This document shows, one piece after another, positions 1-9,695 of a stretch of 64,000 bases of DNA. The position numbers and the translations under genes were made by a program. This DNA is from Favolaschia claudopus. Its lineage: Eukaryota; Basidiomycota; Agaricomycetes; Agaricales; Mycenaceae. The stretch lies in assembly GCA_037176885.1 (NCBI GenBank), contig JAWWNJ010000279.1, positions 40,973 through 104,972 on the forward strand. Direction: 5' to 3'. The notes under the pieces are model-generated. The model saw only the letters and a program-made list of their open reading frames with translations, did not search any database and was not told the origin of the DNA. Within the stretch, counting starts at the first letter, position 1. Every line of letters begins with the position of its first letter.

Positions 1-155
1 TCATTCAAACTTCTGGTACATCACAACTCACCAGGATCTAAATGAGAATCAGTAAGACTACATGTTGCTGATGCCAAACTTCATCCAAGTTGAACTTTGA
101 CTACAAGTTCAACTTCCGGTTCAATTACCATTTTTGGAAAACTTAAGGTCGGAAC

Positions 156-461
156 TTGAACTTCACTCAAAACTTCGGGGGAAGCGGTAAACTATCCCCA
201 AAACTACAATCTCGAGTTCCTCTGGGGCTGAAACTAGAATATTTACTGAAAAATGAATTTATAGTTAACATCGACCTGTACTTCCATACGAACGAGGGAC
301 CGGTGAAATTGAATGTTGAAGCTTACATTGTTAGTGGTATGTCAACTCCGTTTATCTTAGGCAATGATTTTGCGGATCAGTATTCGATTTCTATTGTCAG
401 AGAGGAAGGGAATACCTACCTGCGCTTTGGAAGTTCTGGCCGTCAATTATGTAAAGGTTGA
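156..461 (+). pseudogene. gypsy aspartic protease, C-terminal part
   Basis: The frame contains FILGNDFA, matching the C-terminal (I/L)LG.(D/N) hallmark of retroviral-type aspartic proteases. The catalytic D(S/T)G triplet must lie left of it and is not in open frame in the window. The frame ends at a TGA at 459-461. Pol continues from about 430 in the +1 frame, so either a programmed shift or a one-base mutation separates protease from reverse transcriptase. The lack of an intact upstream frame favours mutation. Confidence 0.6.
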
Positions 462-3400
462 ATCTTCGACTTCACCGAGTTTATTGGATGACGAAGGCCA
501 TGCCTTCAAAGTCAAAGTTCAATCTGAAGTAAAGCATTCTGGACCTTCGAAAGGAGTTCATCGTCGAAATCAGAAGTTAAAACGACGGGCTCATCAGCGT
601 CAAAGAAATGCAGAAGTTTGGGCAACTGAACGTACTGTTATTGCCCCGGAATCAAGTAAAATTGTTCCAGTCGGTGCGAACTTTCCTAAAAATCAAGATT
701 CCCTCTTTGTGGAAAGGAAGATAGCCTCGAATGGCAATGAAGACGATTTCTACGGTGCCGCTGATACCTTGATATCGAAGGAAAACTCTGTTCTTCACGT
801 TGCAAACTTCTCGAAGATGCCTGTGGTGATTTCGGCTGGTCAAGTACTCGGTACTGCACGTAATCCCAAGTCCTGGCTTGATAAGTTGAATAAGTTCAGT
901 TCGGAACAACAGCAGAGAATTAATGCTCATGCGCACCTGATCCGGACTCTTGTTGCTGAGCATTCTGGCAAATCGACAGCGGTCGACGGAAGCAAAAGTG
1001 AAGATGATCGCCGTCCGGAGACAGCGGGATCTTCACCGGAGGCAGTGCCTGTCATGCCGTCACCAAATCTCTCTTGCGCTGTGCGCTCAGAGACGGAAAT
1101 CGCATCCAAGGCTCAACGCAACGCAACAGAACCAGACGATCCGCTGGCGGAAGAACCACTAAAAGGTGGACCAAAGACTGCTGAAGTTGCTCCAGAACCG
1201 GTGAGTTCGGCGCAACTGCTGACAGAAATCGACATCTCACCAGATGTTACGCCGGAGCAGCGGAAGCAGCTCGAAGAGGTTCTCATACGCAATAGTTCAG
1301 CATTCGGACTTGACGGAAGACTGGGAAACTACGAAACTAAGGTGGAGATTCCGATGAAGCCAGGTGCAGAACCTGTATCTTTGCCTCCATTTCCCGTTTC
1401 TCCAGCTAATCGCGAAGTTATCGATAAACAGATGGATTCTTGGCTGAAGCTCGGCGTTATTGAACCCTCTAAAAGTCCCTGGGCTGCGCCCGTCTTTATT
1501 GTGTATCGGAATGGTAAGCCGAGGATGGTGATTGACCTCAGGAAATTGAATGAACAAGTTGTTGCAGACGAATTCGGATTGCCTCGACAAGACGAAATTC
1601 TGCAAGCACTCTCTGGGTCTCAGTGGCTCACCACTCTCGACGCTCTCGCTGGATTCACTCAACTCACCATGGCGCCTAGTTCCGCTGAAAAACTCGCGTT
1701 CCGAACACATCGCGGACTTTTTCAATTCGCGCGAATGCCCTTTGGCTATCGAAACGGCCCCAGCGTCTTTCAACGCGTGATGCAGACGGTGCTGGCGCCA
1801 TTCCTCTGGATTTTTGCACTAGTCTACATCGACGACATCGTGGTTTTCTCGCTCACCTTCGAAGACCACGTCAAACACCTCGACCTTGTCTTTGGCGCCA
1901 TCGCCGCCGCCAACATTACCCTCTCCCCTCCGAAATGCCATTTGGCGTATCAATCACTACTACTGCTTGGTCAGAAGGTATCGCGCCTCGGTCTTTCTAC
2001 TCATAAAGAAAAGGTTGACGCGATCCTTCAGCTTGCCGAACCGCGCAACACCCACGAACTTCAAACTTTTCTAGGAATGATGGTTTACTTCGCTGGGTAC
2101 GTTCCATTCTTTGCCTGGATTGCGCAGCCTTTATTTGAACTGTTGAAGAAGGGTGTAAAATGGAATTGGAACGAACTTCATCGTGAGGCTTTCGAGCTAA
2201 GTAAACAAGTTCTAACTAATGCACCGGTTCGCGGATACGCCATTGCAGGGAAACCATACCGTGTCTACACTGACGTGTGTGATTACGCACTCGCCGGAAT
2301 CTGTCAACAAGTCCAACCGGTTCAAATTCACGACCTTCGCGGTACTCGGTTGTACGAACGGCTTGAACGCGCCTATAAAAACGGTGAGGACGTGCCAACT
2401 CTAGTTACAGTGATCAAAGGCATTGACGATGTTCCAACGCCCGGTCCGTGGGCTGAGAATTTTGAAGATACCACAGTTCACGTCGAACGCGTCATTTGCT
2501 ACTGGTCCCGGGTCCTCAAATCCCCGGAACGCAATTACTCGCCAACTGAACGCGAAGCCCTCGCTCTCAAGGAGGCACTCATTAAATTTCAACCATTCCT
2601 CGAAGGCGAGTCTATTGCTGGCATTACCGACCATGCCGCGTTAACCTGGAGCCGAACATTCCAGAATGTTAACCGCCGCCTTCTCACATGGGGCACGATA
2701 TTTGCGGCGTACCCCGGACTCAAAATTGTGCATCGCGCTGGCCGCGTCCACTCAAACGTTGATCCGATCTCCCGACTTCGTCGTCGAGTCCCGCCTCAAG
2801 ACAGTCCGAGTACGGAACATATTCCTATGTTAAACCTCACTGATTGTGATCCTCTCAAGAATATGTATGACGATTTGGGGCCTCGTTTAGAAGAGAAATT
2901 GCTTAACTTGGCAACAAAGGTTGTACGCACTGAGCAGGATTCAGGAACACCGGACATAGTCTCCGTTGGTGGGATTTCATTGGATCATGACGAGGAAGTC
3001 ACTTCACTCTATACCACGGCCCGTTCTTATGCCGTATTAATAGGAATTTCAAAGGACGAAATCACAGAGTGGGCTGCAGCATACCAAGAAGACCCTCATT
3101 TTTCTAGGGTACTTCAGGGTTGGAAATCGGAGAAGGACTGGTCCAATCCTCTCTACCCACAGTATCATTACAGTGACAATGGATTGATCTTTTTCGAAGA
3201 CTGGCAAGGTCTAAGTCGCCTCTGCGTTCCTGCAAAATTCCGCACCTCAATCATGGCCGAAATTCACGATACTCCCACAGAATCGGCCCACGCCGGCTAC
3301 CATCGCTGTTATAATCGAATTGCCGCAACTTATTACTGGCCTCGGATGTCGCGCGACGTTAAACGCTACACTTCAACCTGCGATATTTGTCAAAAGAGTA

Positions 3401-3981
3401 AGCCTCGACGGCACGCTGGCATCGGCCTACTCCAACCCATTCCTGTCTCAATGGACTTCATTCCCGAATTACCAAACTCAAACGGCTTTGATAATGTTCT
3501 AGTGATCGTTGATAAGCTCACGAAATATGGTATATTCATTCCTTGCTCCGTAAAGATTTCTGAGGTGGAAACGGCTCAACTGTTTTTCAAGCATGTTGTG
3601 ACGCACTTTGGTCTTCCGCGCCAAGTCATTACCGATCGCGACACTCGCTGGAAAAATGACTTTTGGGCGGAAATCTGCCGCCTGATGGGAATGAAACGAG
3701 CATTGACCACAGCTTACCATCCGCAAGCGGACGGACAGACTGAGATCCTCAATCAGACTCTAGAAATAGCACTGCGCGCTTATATTGGTCCATCACGGGA
3801 TGATTGGGCCAATCATCTGGATGCTCTGGCTCTATCCTACAATACGACAACACATTCTAGCTCAGGATTCACACCGGCATACTTGCTCTATGGCTTCCAT
3901 CCAGTGACCGGAAGCTCTATGATTTTACCTGGTGACTCTATTCGTTACGAGCCGGCTGTAGTAGCCGCGGGTTTAAGTTAG
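364..3981 (+). CDS. gypsy pol: reverse transcriptase, RNase H, integrase
   Basis: This is a 1,205-codon open frame; its first 25 or so codons overlap the protease frame and are probably not translated as such. The reverse transcriptase has YIDD near residue 487. The RNase H region (about 620-800) contains an extra segment of roughly 60 residues between its first and second conserved blocks. The integrase shows a zinc-binding H-H-C-C region at about 967-1013 (CDICQKSK at its end), then catalytic D in MDFIPELP, D in ITDRD and E in QTEILNQ. The frame stops about 80 residues after the catalytic Glu, with no GPY/F region or chromodomain, so the C-terminus looks truncated. The stop codon lies inside the SINE target-site duplication and therefore pre-dates the SINE. 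Confidence 0.85.
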   Translation: MILRISIRFLLSERKGIPTCALEVLAVNYVKVESSTSPSLLDDEGHAFKVKVQSEVKHSGPSKGVHRRNQKLKRRAHQRQRNAEVWATERTVIAPESSKIVPVGANFPKNQDSLFVERKIASNGNEDDFYGAADTLISKENSVLHVANFSKMPVVISAGQVLGTARNPKSWLDKLNKFSSEQQQRINAHAHLIRTLVAEHSGKSTAVDGSKSEDDRRPETAGSSPEAVPVMPSPNLSCAVRSETEIASKAQRNATEPDDPLAEEPLKGGPKTAEVAPEPVSSAQLLTEIDISPDVTPEQRKQLEEVLIRNSSAFGLDGRLGNYETKVEIPMKPGAEPVSLPPFPVSPANREVIDKQMDSWLKLGVIEPSKSPWAAPVFIVYRNGKPRMVIDLRKLNEQVVADEFGLPRQDEILQALSGSQWLTTLDALAGFTQLTMAPSSAEKLAFRTHRGLFQFARMPFGYRNGPSVFQRVMQTVLAPFLWIFALVYIDDIVVFSLTFEDHVKHLDLVFGAIAAANITLSPPKCHLAYQSLLLLGQKVSRLGLSTHKEKVDAILQLAEPRNTHELQTFLGMMVYFAGYVPFFAWIAQPLFELLKKGVKWNWNELHREAFELSKQVLTNAPVRGYAIAGKPYRVYTDVCDYALAGICQQVQPVQIHDLRGTRLYERLERAYKNGEDVPTLVTVIKGIDDVPTPGPWAENFEDTTVHVERVICYWSRVLKSPERNYSPTEREALALKEALIKFQPFLEGESIAGITDHAALTWSRTFQNVNRRLLTWGTIFAAYPGLKIVHRAGRVHSNVDPISRLRRRVPPQDSPSTEHIPMLNLTDCDPLKNMYDDLGPRLEEKLLNLATKVVRTEQDSGTPDIVSVGGISLDHDEEVTSLYTTARSYAVLIGISKDEITEWAAAYQEDPHFSRVLQGWKSEKDWSNPLYPQYHYSDNGLIFFEDWQGLSRLCVPAKFRTSIMAEIHDTPTESAHAGYHRCYNRIAATYYWPRMSRDVKRYTSTCDICQKSKPRRHAGIGLLQPIPVSMDFIPELPNSNGFDNVLVIVDKLTKYGIFIPCSVKISEVETAQLFFKHVVTHFGLPRQVITDRDTRWKNDFWAEICRLMGMKRALTTAYHPQADGQTEILNQTLEIALRAYIGPSRDDWANHLDALALSYNTTTHSSSGFTPAYLLYGFHPVTGSSMILPGDSIRYEPAVVAAGLS

Positions 3982-4582
3982 CATGAACGAGGCGGCGTGG
4001 TGGAGTGGTTATGCTCACGCTGTCTGGCGTCCGATTTATTTTAGATGCCCCGGGTCCCGCGAGGGTTCGAATCCCGAACACACCACTCCAGCGGGGTCAA
4101 CTGGCTTTTGTGGATGCGCCATAATGTTGATCCGGTCGAGCCGATGCGCCGGCCGCCGTTTGGAAGCTGTTTCCTTCGGCCGCGGGTTGAAATCCCGCAC
4201 TAAACCATCAGGGAGTTTTAGTGGGTATTGCGTGTCAGCCGAGTCCCACAGTACCATCAAAGTTGCGAACAGGAAAATCCTGATGGCGACGCGGCAGCTA
4301 CCTACAAAAGGGGCTTATGCCTAAAATGGTCTGCGTAAATGCATTTCTTCCTGGAGCCGTAGTCTGCTCCAATCTGGGTAAAAATTTCCCATGATAGACT
4401 ACTTGTGGCAGTGAACCGGACTGTTCGAGGCGGCCCAGAAAGGAGCTACGGCTATCCTGGAGGGGGGTACTTATCACGCGTCTGATAAGGCTCTTGGTAG
4501 CGGCAGCGCAAGCTGCAGCTGGTTAACTCACTGTGTTATCACACCTCAAAAAAAAAAAAAAAAAAAAAAAATTAGCATGAAC
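3978..4582 (+). mobile_element. tRNA-derived SINE with poly(A) tail and 11-bp target duplication
   Basis: TTAGCATGAAC occurs at 3978-3988 and again at 4572-4582, flanking an insert that ends in 24 A residues (4548-4571). This is the mark of LINE-type target-primed insertion. The insert (3989-4571) begins with a tRNA-like head containing an A box (TGGTGGAGTGG, 3998-4008) and a perfect B box (GGTTCGAATCC, 4064-4074). A second B-box-like site with a perfect 5-bp T-arm stem (GGGTTGAAATCCC, 4184-4196) suggests a dimeric tRNA-derived head. No open frame is present in the body. The partner LINE is not in the window. Confidence 0.85.
3991..4090 (+). promoter_or_regulatory. RNA polymerase III internal promoter (tRNA-like SINE head)
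   Basis: A and B boxes match the tRNA consensus, and the spacing fits a class II (Ser/Leu-type) tRNA with a long variable arm. The acceptor stem does not pair, and only the inner three pairs of the T stem form, so this is not a functional tRNA. It would serve as the polymerase III promoter of the SINE. Confidence 0.65.
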
Positions 4583-4875
4583 AGCAAGTCACGGGGTAAA
4601 ATTACCCTCTTGAGTGAAAAATCGGTCATTTTGATTTCGAGGGCTTTTCAGTTGCTTTTCAGATGCCGAAAACGCGTTTTCCCGGCCGAGGGATCTCCCC
4701 TCGGAGATCGATCGGCTTTAATCGGTCGGGCGACCGATTTGCCATCACCGGGGTTTGGTGACCGGCAAGTCGGTGTGATCAAATGTCTGCCATCCATCGG
4801 TCCCTTCTGCAGCCTCAGCGGTCAACATTGCGAAGAAACTTTGAGTGCATAATCTCTAGCCATTAGCAATCCACA
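4583..4875. other. no gene seen
   Basis: This is the sequence into which the SINE inserted. It contains short frames only, with no recognisable motif. A local palindromic patch (CCGAGGGATCTCCCCTCGG, 4684-4702) is the only structure noticed. Confidence 0.5.
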
Positions 4876-5023
4876 GGGAATGTCCCGGCCACAATTTTTA
4901 TTTTGGCCCTTATTACTTTGGAAATGAATATTTTATCTCGGACACAGCCATTTCTCTGCCATTTCAGCGGTTCTGTTCCGGGTTCACTGGGCAAAATTTA
5001 AAAAATCGACGCGGGACATTCCC
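4876..5023. mobile_element. short inverted-repeat element, possible MITE
   Basis: GGGAATGTCCCG (4876-4887) is exactly inverted at 5012-5023, and the next bases on both sides are AT-rich. The unit is 148 bp. No convincing target duplication flanks it, so this could be a chance inverted repeat or a degraded MITE. Confidence 0.35.
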
Positions 5024-5033
5024 TTCTCGTATA

Positions 5034-5721
5034 TACAGTGGTGGCAAATAGAAATTGCCGTGGCTTTTTGGCCAAAATCTTGCTGTATACTTCACCGAAT
5101 GACCTGAAATAAAATGTAGAGATAGATATATGATACCTCTGTACTGCTTAGAACACTCAGCTATATATCACGCCCTGACAATGCATCAATAACAGGACAG
5201 TTTCTGATTATTGCCATATCTGGAAAGACTCGATGTATCCTCAGCAAAAAAGTGTCACAATAGGATGAAGGTACTTGAAAAACAGTCCTAGTTTCCACTT
5301 TTGTTGAATGGAATTGACCCTCATTTGAGCTCACAACAACCGCTCAGAGTTGGCTATTTTCACACAAGATAGCTGAAAATGCAGAGAAAATAGCTAAAAT
5401 GACCTACTTCGAGCGGCCGTTGTGAGCTCAAATAACAATCAATTCCAGTCAATCAAAGTGAGAAATAGCATTGTTTTTCAAGTACTTTTATCCTATTATG
5501 ACACTTTTTTGCTGAGGGTACATTGTGTTTTTCCGGATATGGCAAAAATCGGAAACCATCCATTATTGATGCATTCTCAGTGCATGATATGTTGCTGAGT
5601 GTTCTAAGAGGTACAGAGGTATCACATACCCATCTCTACATCTTATTTGAGGTCATTCGGTGAAGTATACATCGAGATTTTTACCAAAAAGCCACGGCAA
5701 TTTCTATTTGCCACCACTGTA
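5034..5721. mobile_element. fold-back MITE of Tc1/mariner type, TA target duplication
   Basis: The ends CAGTGGTGGCAAATAG (from 5036) and its inverse (to 5719) are flanked by TA on both sides. CAGTGGTG-like ends with a TA duplication are typical of Tc1/mariner elements. The two halves remain alignable as inverted repeats almost to the centre near 5377. For example, ACTTCACCGAATGACCT at 5091-5107 is inverted near 5650-5670. The 684-bp element is therefore one long imperfect palindrome. It has no coding capacity. Confidence 0.85.
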
Positions 5722-5866
5722 CTCGGTTATCAATGTGTTTAGACGTGGCATGGCACGATCATTCTCGTTTCTGTCAAGGAGCTTTGATGGCATTCAATGG
5801 TGAAGCGATCCGACTTTATTGCACTACATCAGAGCCTTCCCACGCTTGATCCTCTGGCCAAAACAC
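5722..5866. other. no gene seen
   Basis: A short spacer between the fold-back MITE and the next dispersed repeat. Nothing recognisable. Confidence 0.5.
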
Positions 5867-6238
5867 TCCGATTAGATAGTAGACTAAACCCCCTAGAGGG
5901 ATTTCTCGTACACTCAAAACTCACAATAAATATATTCTTCACGGCACGGATTTGACACATCACTGATGCAATCAATCAATCACTTACGTGTGCTTATGGC
6001 ACCTATCCATTTTGGGTACCCATCAACCGACAACGAGTTATATGCTCTCAAAGTCATTAGAAAGCCCTTTGCTGCCACTTATATCCTCCCCCCAGCTCTT
6101 TAAATGTGTCTTCCATGAAAATTCAGTACAGAAAATGCAATATAAAATTTCATGTTTTGTTCTTGGGCGATTTGAGACATCAATGATGGCATCAGTGATG
6201 GGACCTATTTGGTGGTGTTTAGGCGATGCGCACCATAG
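5867..6238 (+). repeat. dispersed repeat, copy A (partner at 46677-47039)
   Basis: The segment begins with TCCGATTAGATAGTAGACTA and ends with ACCTATTTGGTGGTGTTTAG followed by GCGCACCATAG. A diverged copy of about 365 bp with the same start and end lies at 46677-47039. Each copy contains two related sub-blocks built on TTTGAGACATCA.TGATG. No terminal inverted repeat or target duplication was found, so the element class is unknown. Confidence 0.7.
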
Positions 6239-6320
6239 TCCCACAATCAATACCAAATTGACCTCTGAGTCTTTCTCTCTTCTGCCTTTCTGTGCGCCTG
6301 CATTCGTACAGTCAACCCAG

Positions 6321-7451
6321 ATGCGCCTGTTCTCCAAGATCTCCCTTACAGACCATGAGGGTCACACTCGTACTTGGGACGAGGTGCCGACAGTTGGTAG
6401 AATCGCATCGGTCCAGCCGTTGAGAAATCTCTACGCCATCCTCCAGAATTCAACCCATCTCTCTACCTACATCACGACTGTAAATCTATTTTTTCGGACT
6501 GACGAGGAGGAGAATCTGGTACTGGGAATCTTATCTTCGACCACATCCCTCGACACACTGATCCTTGGCGGCTATCTGCTTCGGCCTTTCCCTATTAATG
6601 CCACCACCCTCAGTATATTCTCGCATCCGACTCTCCGATGCGTTGATCTTCGCAACTCTCAATTTACGGACGAAAACGCATTGGAGTTACTCTTGAGCCA
6701 CGCGATAGGCTTGAAGGAGCTCATCCTTCGTAACCTCTATATCTTCAATGACCTCGATGCGGATGGGGACGCAAATGCGCAGGAGACGGTCCGGCATAGT
6801 GGCCGCAACCGCATCCGGCTCGAAAGTCTGACTTTGGCCGGGTTCGCTGAACCAGAACGCATTCTCCAGACATTCTCGACCGTGGATATTAAGCATCTGC
6901 TGTCACTTTCCATTTTTGATGGCCCTTCAACCGCTTTCATCCGAGCAAATGCTGCATCCCTTCAGCGGCTCAGTGTAGGTCAGGCGCACGGTGGTATCGG
7001 TGAGTCCGTTCAACAATTTTTTGTGAATCTCCATACTCAACCAATGTTCAACAAGGCTACGGCGGCCTACTCGAGCAGACTGACACAATGCCTGCTCTCC
7101 AATCAATATCTCGACTTGGAGGCGAACGACATCTGTGGTTTCGTCTCTTTCATCGGCTGTCTCGGACATCTGGATAATCTCAGCGCATTGAAAACAGTAC
7201 GGGTCATATTTCACCAGGCGCTGGACCAAGGGTACGTGGTCGCTAACGATGATGATTATTGGGCATCCGTGGATGAAGACTTGCATGAATTGCGCAGTGA
7301 TGTCGTTGTGCAAATTCATGGAGCTCGCGCCACTGATTGTGATTGTGAGCCAGAGGACAGGCTTACGGTGGATATGGTGAAGAGTGCTCTGCGGCTAACG
7401 TCCAATCGCCGCGATTTCCATGTGTATTTGGACCAAATGCCAGATCAATGA
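6321..7451 (+). CDS. leucine-rich-repeat protein, F-box/LRR type, probably 5' truncated
   Basis: The open frame extends upstream to 5988, but its first 80-odd codons are dispersed-repeat sequence, so the Met at 6321 (376 residues) is preferred. The product has irregular leucine-rich repeats (for example LDTLILGGYLL, LRCVDLRNSQF, LKELILRNLYIF), as in basidiomycete F-box/LRR adaptor proteins that select substrates for SCF ubiquitin ligases. No F-box is visible. The usual N-terminal F-box exon is absent and the dispersed repeat sits exactly there, so the gene is probably a 5'-truncated remnant. The frame is otherwise unbroken, suggesting the truncation is not ancient. Confidence 0.5.
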   Translation: MRLFSKISLTDHEGHTRTWDEVPTVGRIASVQPLRNLYAILQNSTHLSTYITTVNLFFRTDEEENLVLGILSSTTSLDTLILGGYLLRPFPINATTLSIFSHPTLRCVDLRNSQFTDENALELLLSHAIGLKELILRNLYIFNDLDADGDANAQETVRHSGRNRIRLESLTLAGFAEPERILQTFSTVDIKHLLSLSIFDGPSTAFIRANAASLQRLSVGQAHGGIGESVQQFFVNLHTQPMFNKATAAYSSRLTQCLLSNQYLDLEANDICGFVSFIGCLGHLDNLSALKTVRVIFHQALDQGYVVANDDDYWASVDEDLHELRSDVVVQIHGARATDCDCEPEDRLTVDMVKSALRLTSNRRDFHVYLDQMPDQ

Positions 7452-8011
7452 AAGAAGTCGCGCGTACGCTAAACAATGCAAATCTCGCTGTATTTCGCTA
7501 GAAACTGCTGGTAGGCTACATAGGATACATAAGAGTGTAGTCATACATTAAAATGATATCTGAATGGCTCCAAAATTTCACAGTACAGTTCTGAATGGTC
7601 GTTTAAGTTATTCTTGACATATTTGGGGTAGCAAACTCGGTCCATTATCTCTTCTTTCATCGTGAGTACCAGGACCCCTGGCCACAGCACACCAGATCAT
7701 AGCTCTTCACGACCCGTCCTTCTGTATCGCCGTGGACATACTCGTTATGGACAGAAGTGATGGACGGTGGGTTTTTGGACGATTCTCGGCCATTGAGTAT
7801 GCGTTTTGCATGATTTGAAGTGCTGGAGGGACTTGAGAGGACGAGACACGTATTTCTGACCCATAATTTCCATCAAAATTCATTGATGTACTGCCAAATT
7901 GGGCAACATTCTGAAAGTCCTTGTCATCGTCTTGCCGAAGCCGCCGAAGACAGAAGCCCAACATCAATCTGCATATTGCACGCCACGCAGCCTCTGCATG
8001 AGGATATGAAG
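7452..8011. other. no gene seen
   Basis: The longest frame (minus strand, 7707-8030) has no recognisable motif and runs into the following MITE, so it is not called. Confidence 0.5.
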
Positions 8012-8760
8012 TAAGGTAGCCCCCATCCACCCTCGACGAACGTCACGTGGTGCCATCAAACATTTCCATTTCGGGTGTCGTTCGACAAAACAATTCTCTC
8101 TGCAACAGCCAAGGACATTGGGGCAAATCTTGGGCAAATCCCCTCGACCAAATTTTAGATATTCATGTTGGTTGTATGTAGAAAAATAACTGGAGCTCTA
8201 GGCAACTTCTGCAGGAGTTTATTACCGAATCTATGCTAAAAGTGTGATATCTGGCCATACCACAGTGTTCGTGCCCTCACTGGCACCAGGTGAGGGCTCC
8301 AGAGGTATAAGAAGACAATAAAAGCGTTTAGGTTTGATAATAGCTGTTAATGATGCTGGGAACGGCATAGGCCAGTCAAATTCTGATAAGGTCTCCCCGT
8401 GGAGAGCAAAAGTAAGCAGCATGATTAGTACAGATACCCTCAAATTTCATTCTAGTGGTGCCATAAAACAAATTCTATGCATTGATTGTTGTAAGAGCAC
8501 TTGAGGAACACAACAGGGGGAGAACATCCCAAATACCGCACTTTTAGCATAGATTCGGTAATAACCTCCTGCAGAAGTTGCCTGGAGCTCCAGTTATTTT
8601 TCTACATACAACCAACATGAATATCTAAAATTTGGTCGAGGGGATTTACCCCAATGTCCTTGGCTGTTGCAGAGAGAATTGTTTTGTCGAGCGACGCCCG
8701 AAATGGAAATGTTTGATGGCAGCACGTGACGTTCGTCGAGGGTGGATGGGGGCTACCTTA
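8012..8760. mobile_element. MITE with about 230-bp inverted-repeat arms, TA target duplication
   Basis: The left arm (8012-8246) begins TAAGGTAGCCCCCATCC. The right arm (about 8537-8760) is its inverse with few differences, ending GGATGGGGGCTACCTTA. TA borders both ends (8012-8013 and 8759-8760). The 290-bp centre is not palindromic and has no gene. Arms of this length with a TA duplication suggest a non-autonomous Tc1/mariner-like element, but the end sequence itself is not diagnostic. Confidence 0.8.
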
Positions 8761-9695
8761 TACAGAAAGAATTTTTCAGCATATAGTTATGGGGGGGCTG
8801 TCACTTTGTTCCAAGAACTCTGTCCAGAATTGAGGTAGCTACAAGAAAAATGAGTTGTCGCCTGTTCAAGGAATTCGAATGAGCCCGAAACGGTCATCGA
8901 TCGTCGGCCGAAGGGGGCATGATATCCGGATTTGTTCGGCCGCCCACCTCTTGCGACATCTCGTCTCGTCTACATATTGAAAACTTAAGCTCCGTTTCCG
9001 CGCCCTGACGAACGACAAAACCACCTTGCTTTGACGGAGCTCCGCCTCACTACACCTCAAGCACGGAAGTTATGGCCTCAAGTCTATTCAGTAACGACTC
9101 ATCCGGAATATGGTGCGTGACTACCTCTCGCGTCGTCTTTCTTACTAACTACATCATTCCTCACAGTCCATCCTCTCCTCCCCTACCATCTCTCACACCC
9201 AAATGCCGCCTAACCGCACCGATGGCGCAGATGTTGCGTCGTCGGTGTGGCGGCATCTGGGTATCTCTCGCATCTTCGTTGAGCCGTAGTCGTGCAAGCA
9301 CCAACGTACGTCGCCGGCGAACGTGCACACCGCCCCGCGTGCGCCGGCGACGCATCAACATTGCTTGGCGCTTTCGCAATACAAAACCAAGCGCGCCTGG
9401 ATCCGCCCTCGTCAAGATCATCCACATGACAATCTGGCCGTCGTGACTCGAGCCTCGAGCCCTGGTGGACCAGTGCTTGGGCGGAGTTGCGACGAACGAT
9501 GGGCGCGATGTAGACGCACACAAACGACGAGCGCGAGTTCGCCTGTGGTCCTTTGTGCGCGTCTATCAACCGCGCGCCGTGTGTTTGCTGCGTCACGCAA
9601 GACAAGAAGTAACGACACATTTATTACTTGGTTAAGTTTTTTTTTGTGCTACGCTGCGCCGGTCCTCTTCGCCCTGATATCCTGCTCGCTTTTTC
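8761..9695. other. no confident gene; one well-formed intron signal
   Basis: An ATG at 9072 is followed by a well-formed 54-bp GT-AG intron (9113-9166) with a CTAAC branch-like site. The reading frames after it are short or low-complexity (28 codons from an ATG at 9202). It may be the 5' end of a lost gene. The rest contains Arg/Pro-rich frames on both strands that look like GC-rich shadows. Confidence 0.3.

Larger units (their letters stand above)
1..3981 (+). mobile_element. Ty3/gypsy-type LTR retrotransposon, 3' portion, degenerate
   Basis: This is the internal part of a Ty3/gypsy element running off the left window edge. The order protease tail, reverse transcriptase, RNase H, integrase is the Ty3/gypsy order. 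No LTR is visible: the element stops just after the integrase core, and the following DNA is a SINE and then unrelated sequence. The protease and the rest of pol lie in different frames. It differs from the chromovirus elsewhere in the window, because its RNase H region is longer and no chromodomain follows the integrase. Confidence 0.9.

Noticed and set aside
3991..4090. A functional tRNA gene
   Set aside because: A and B boxes are good, but the acceptor stem and outer T stem do not pair, and poly(A) plus target duplications show it is a SINE head.
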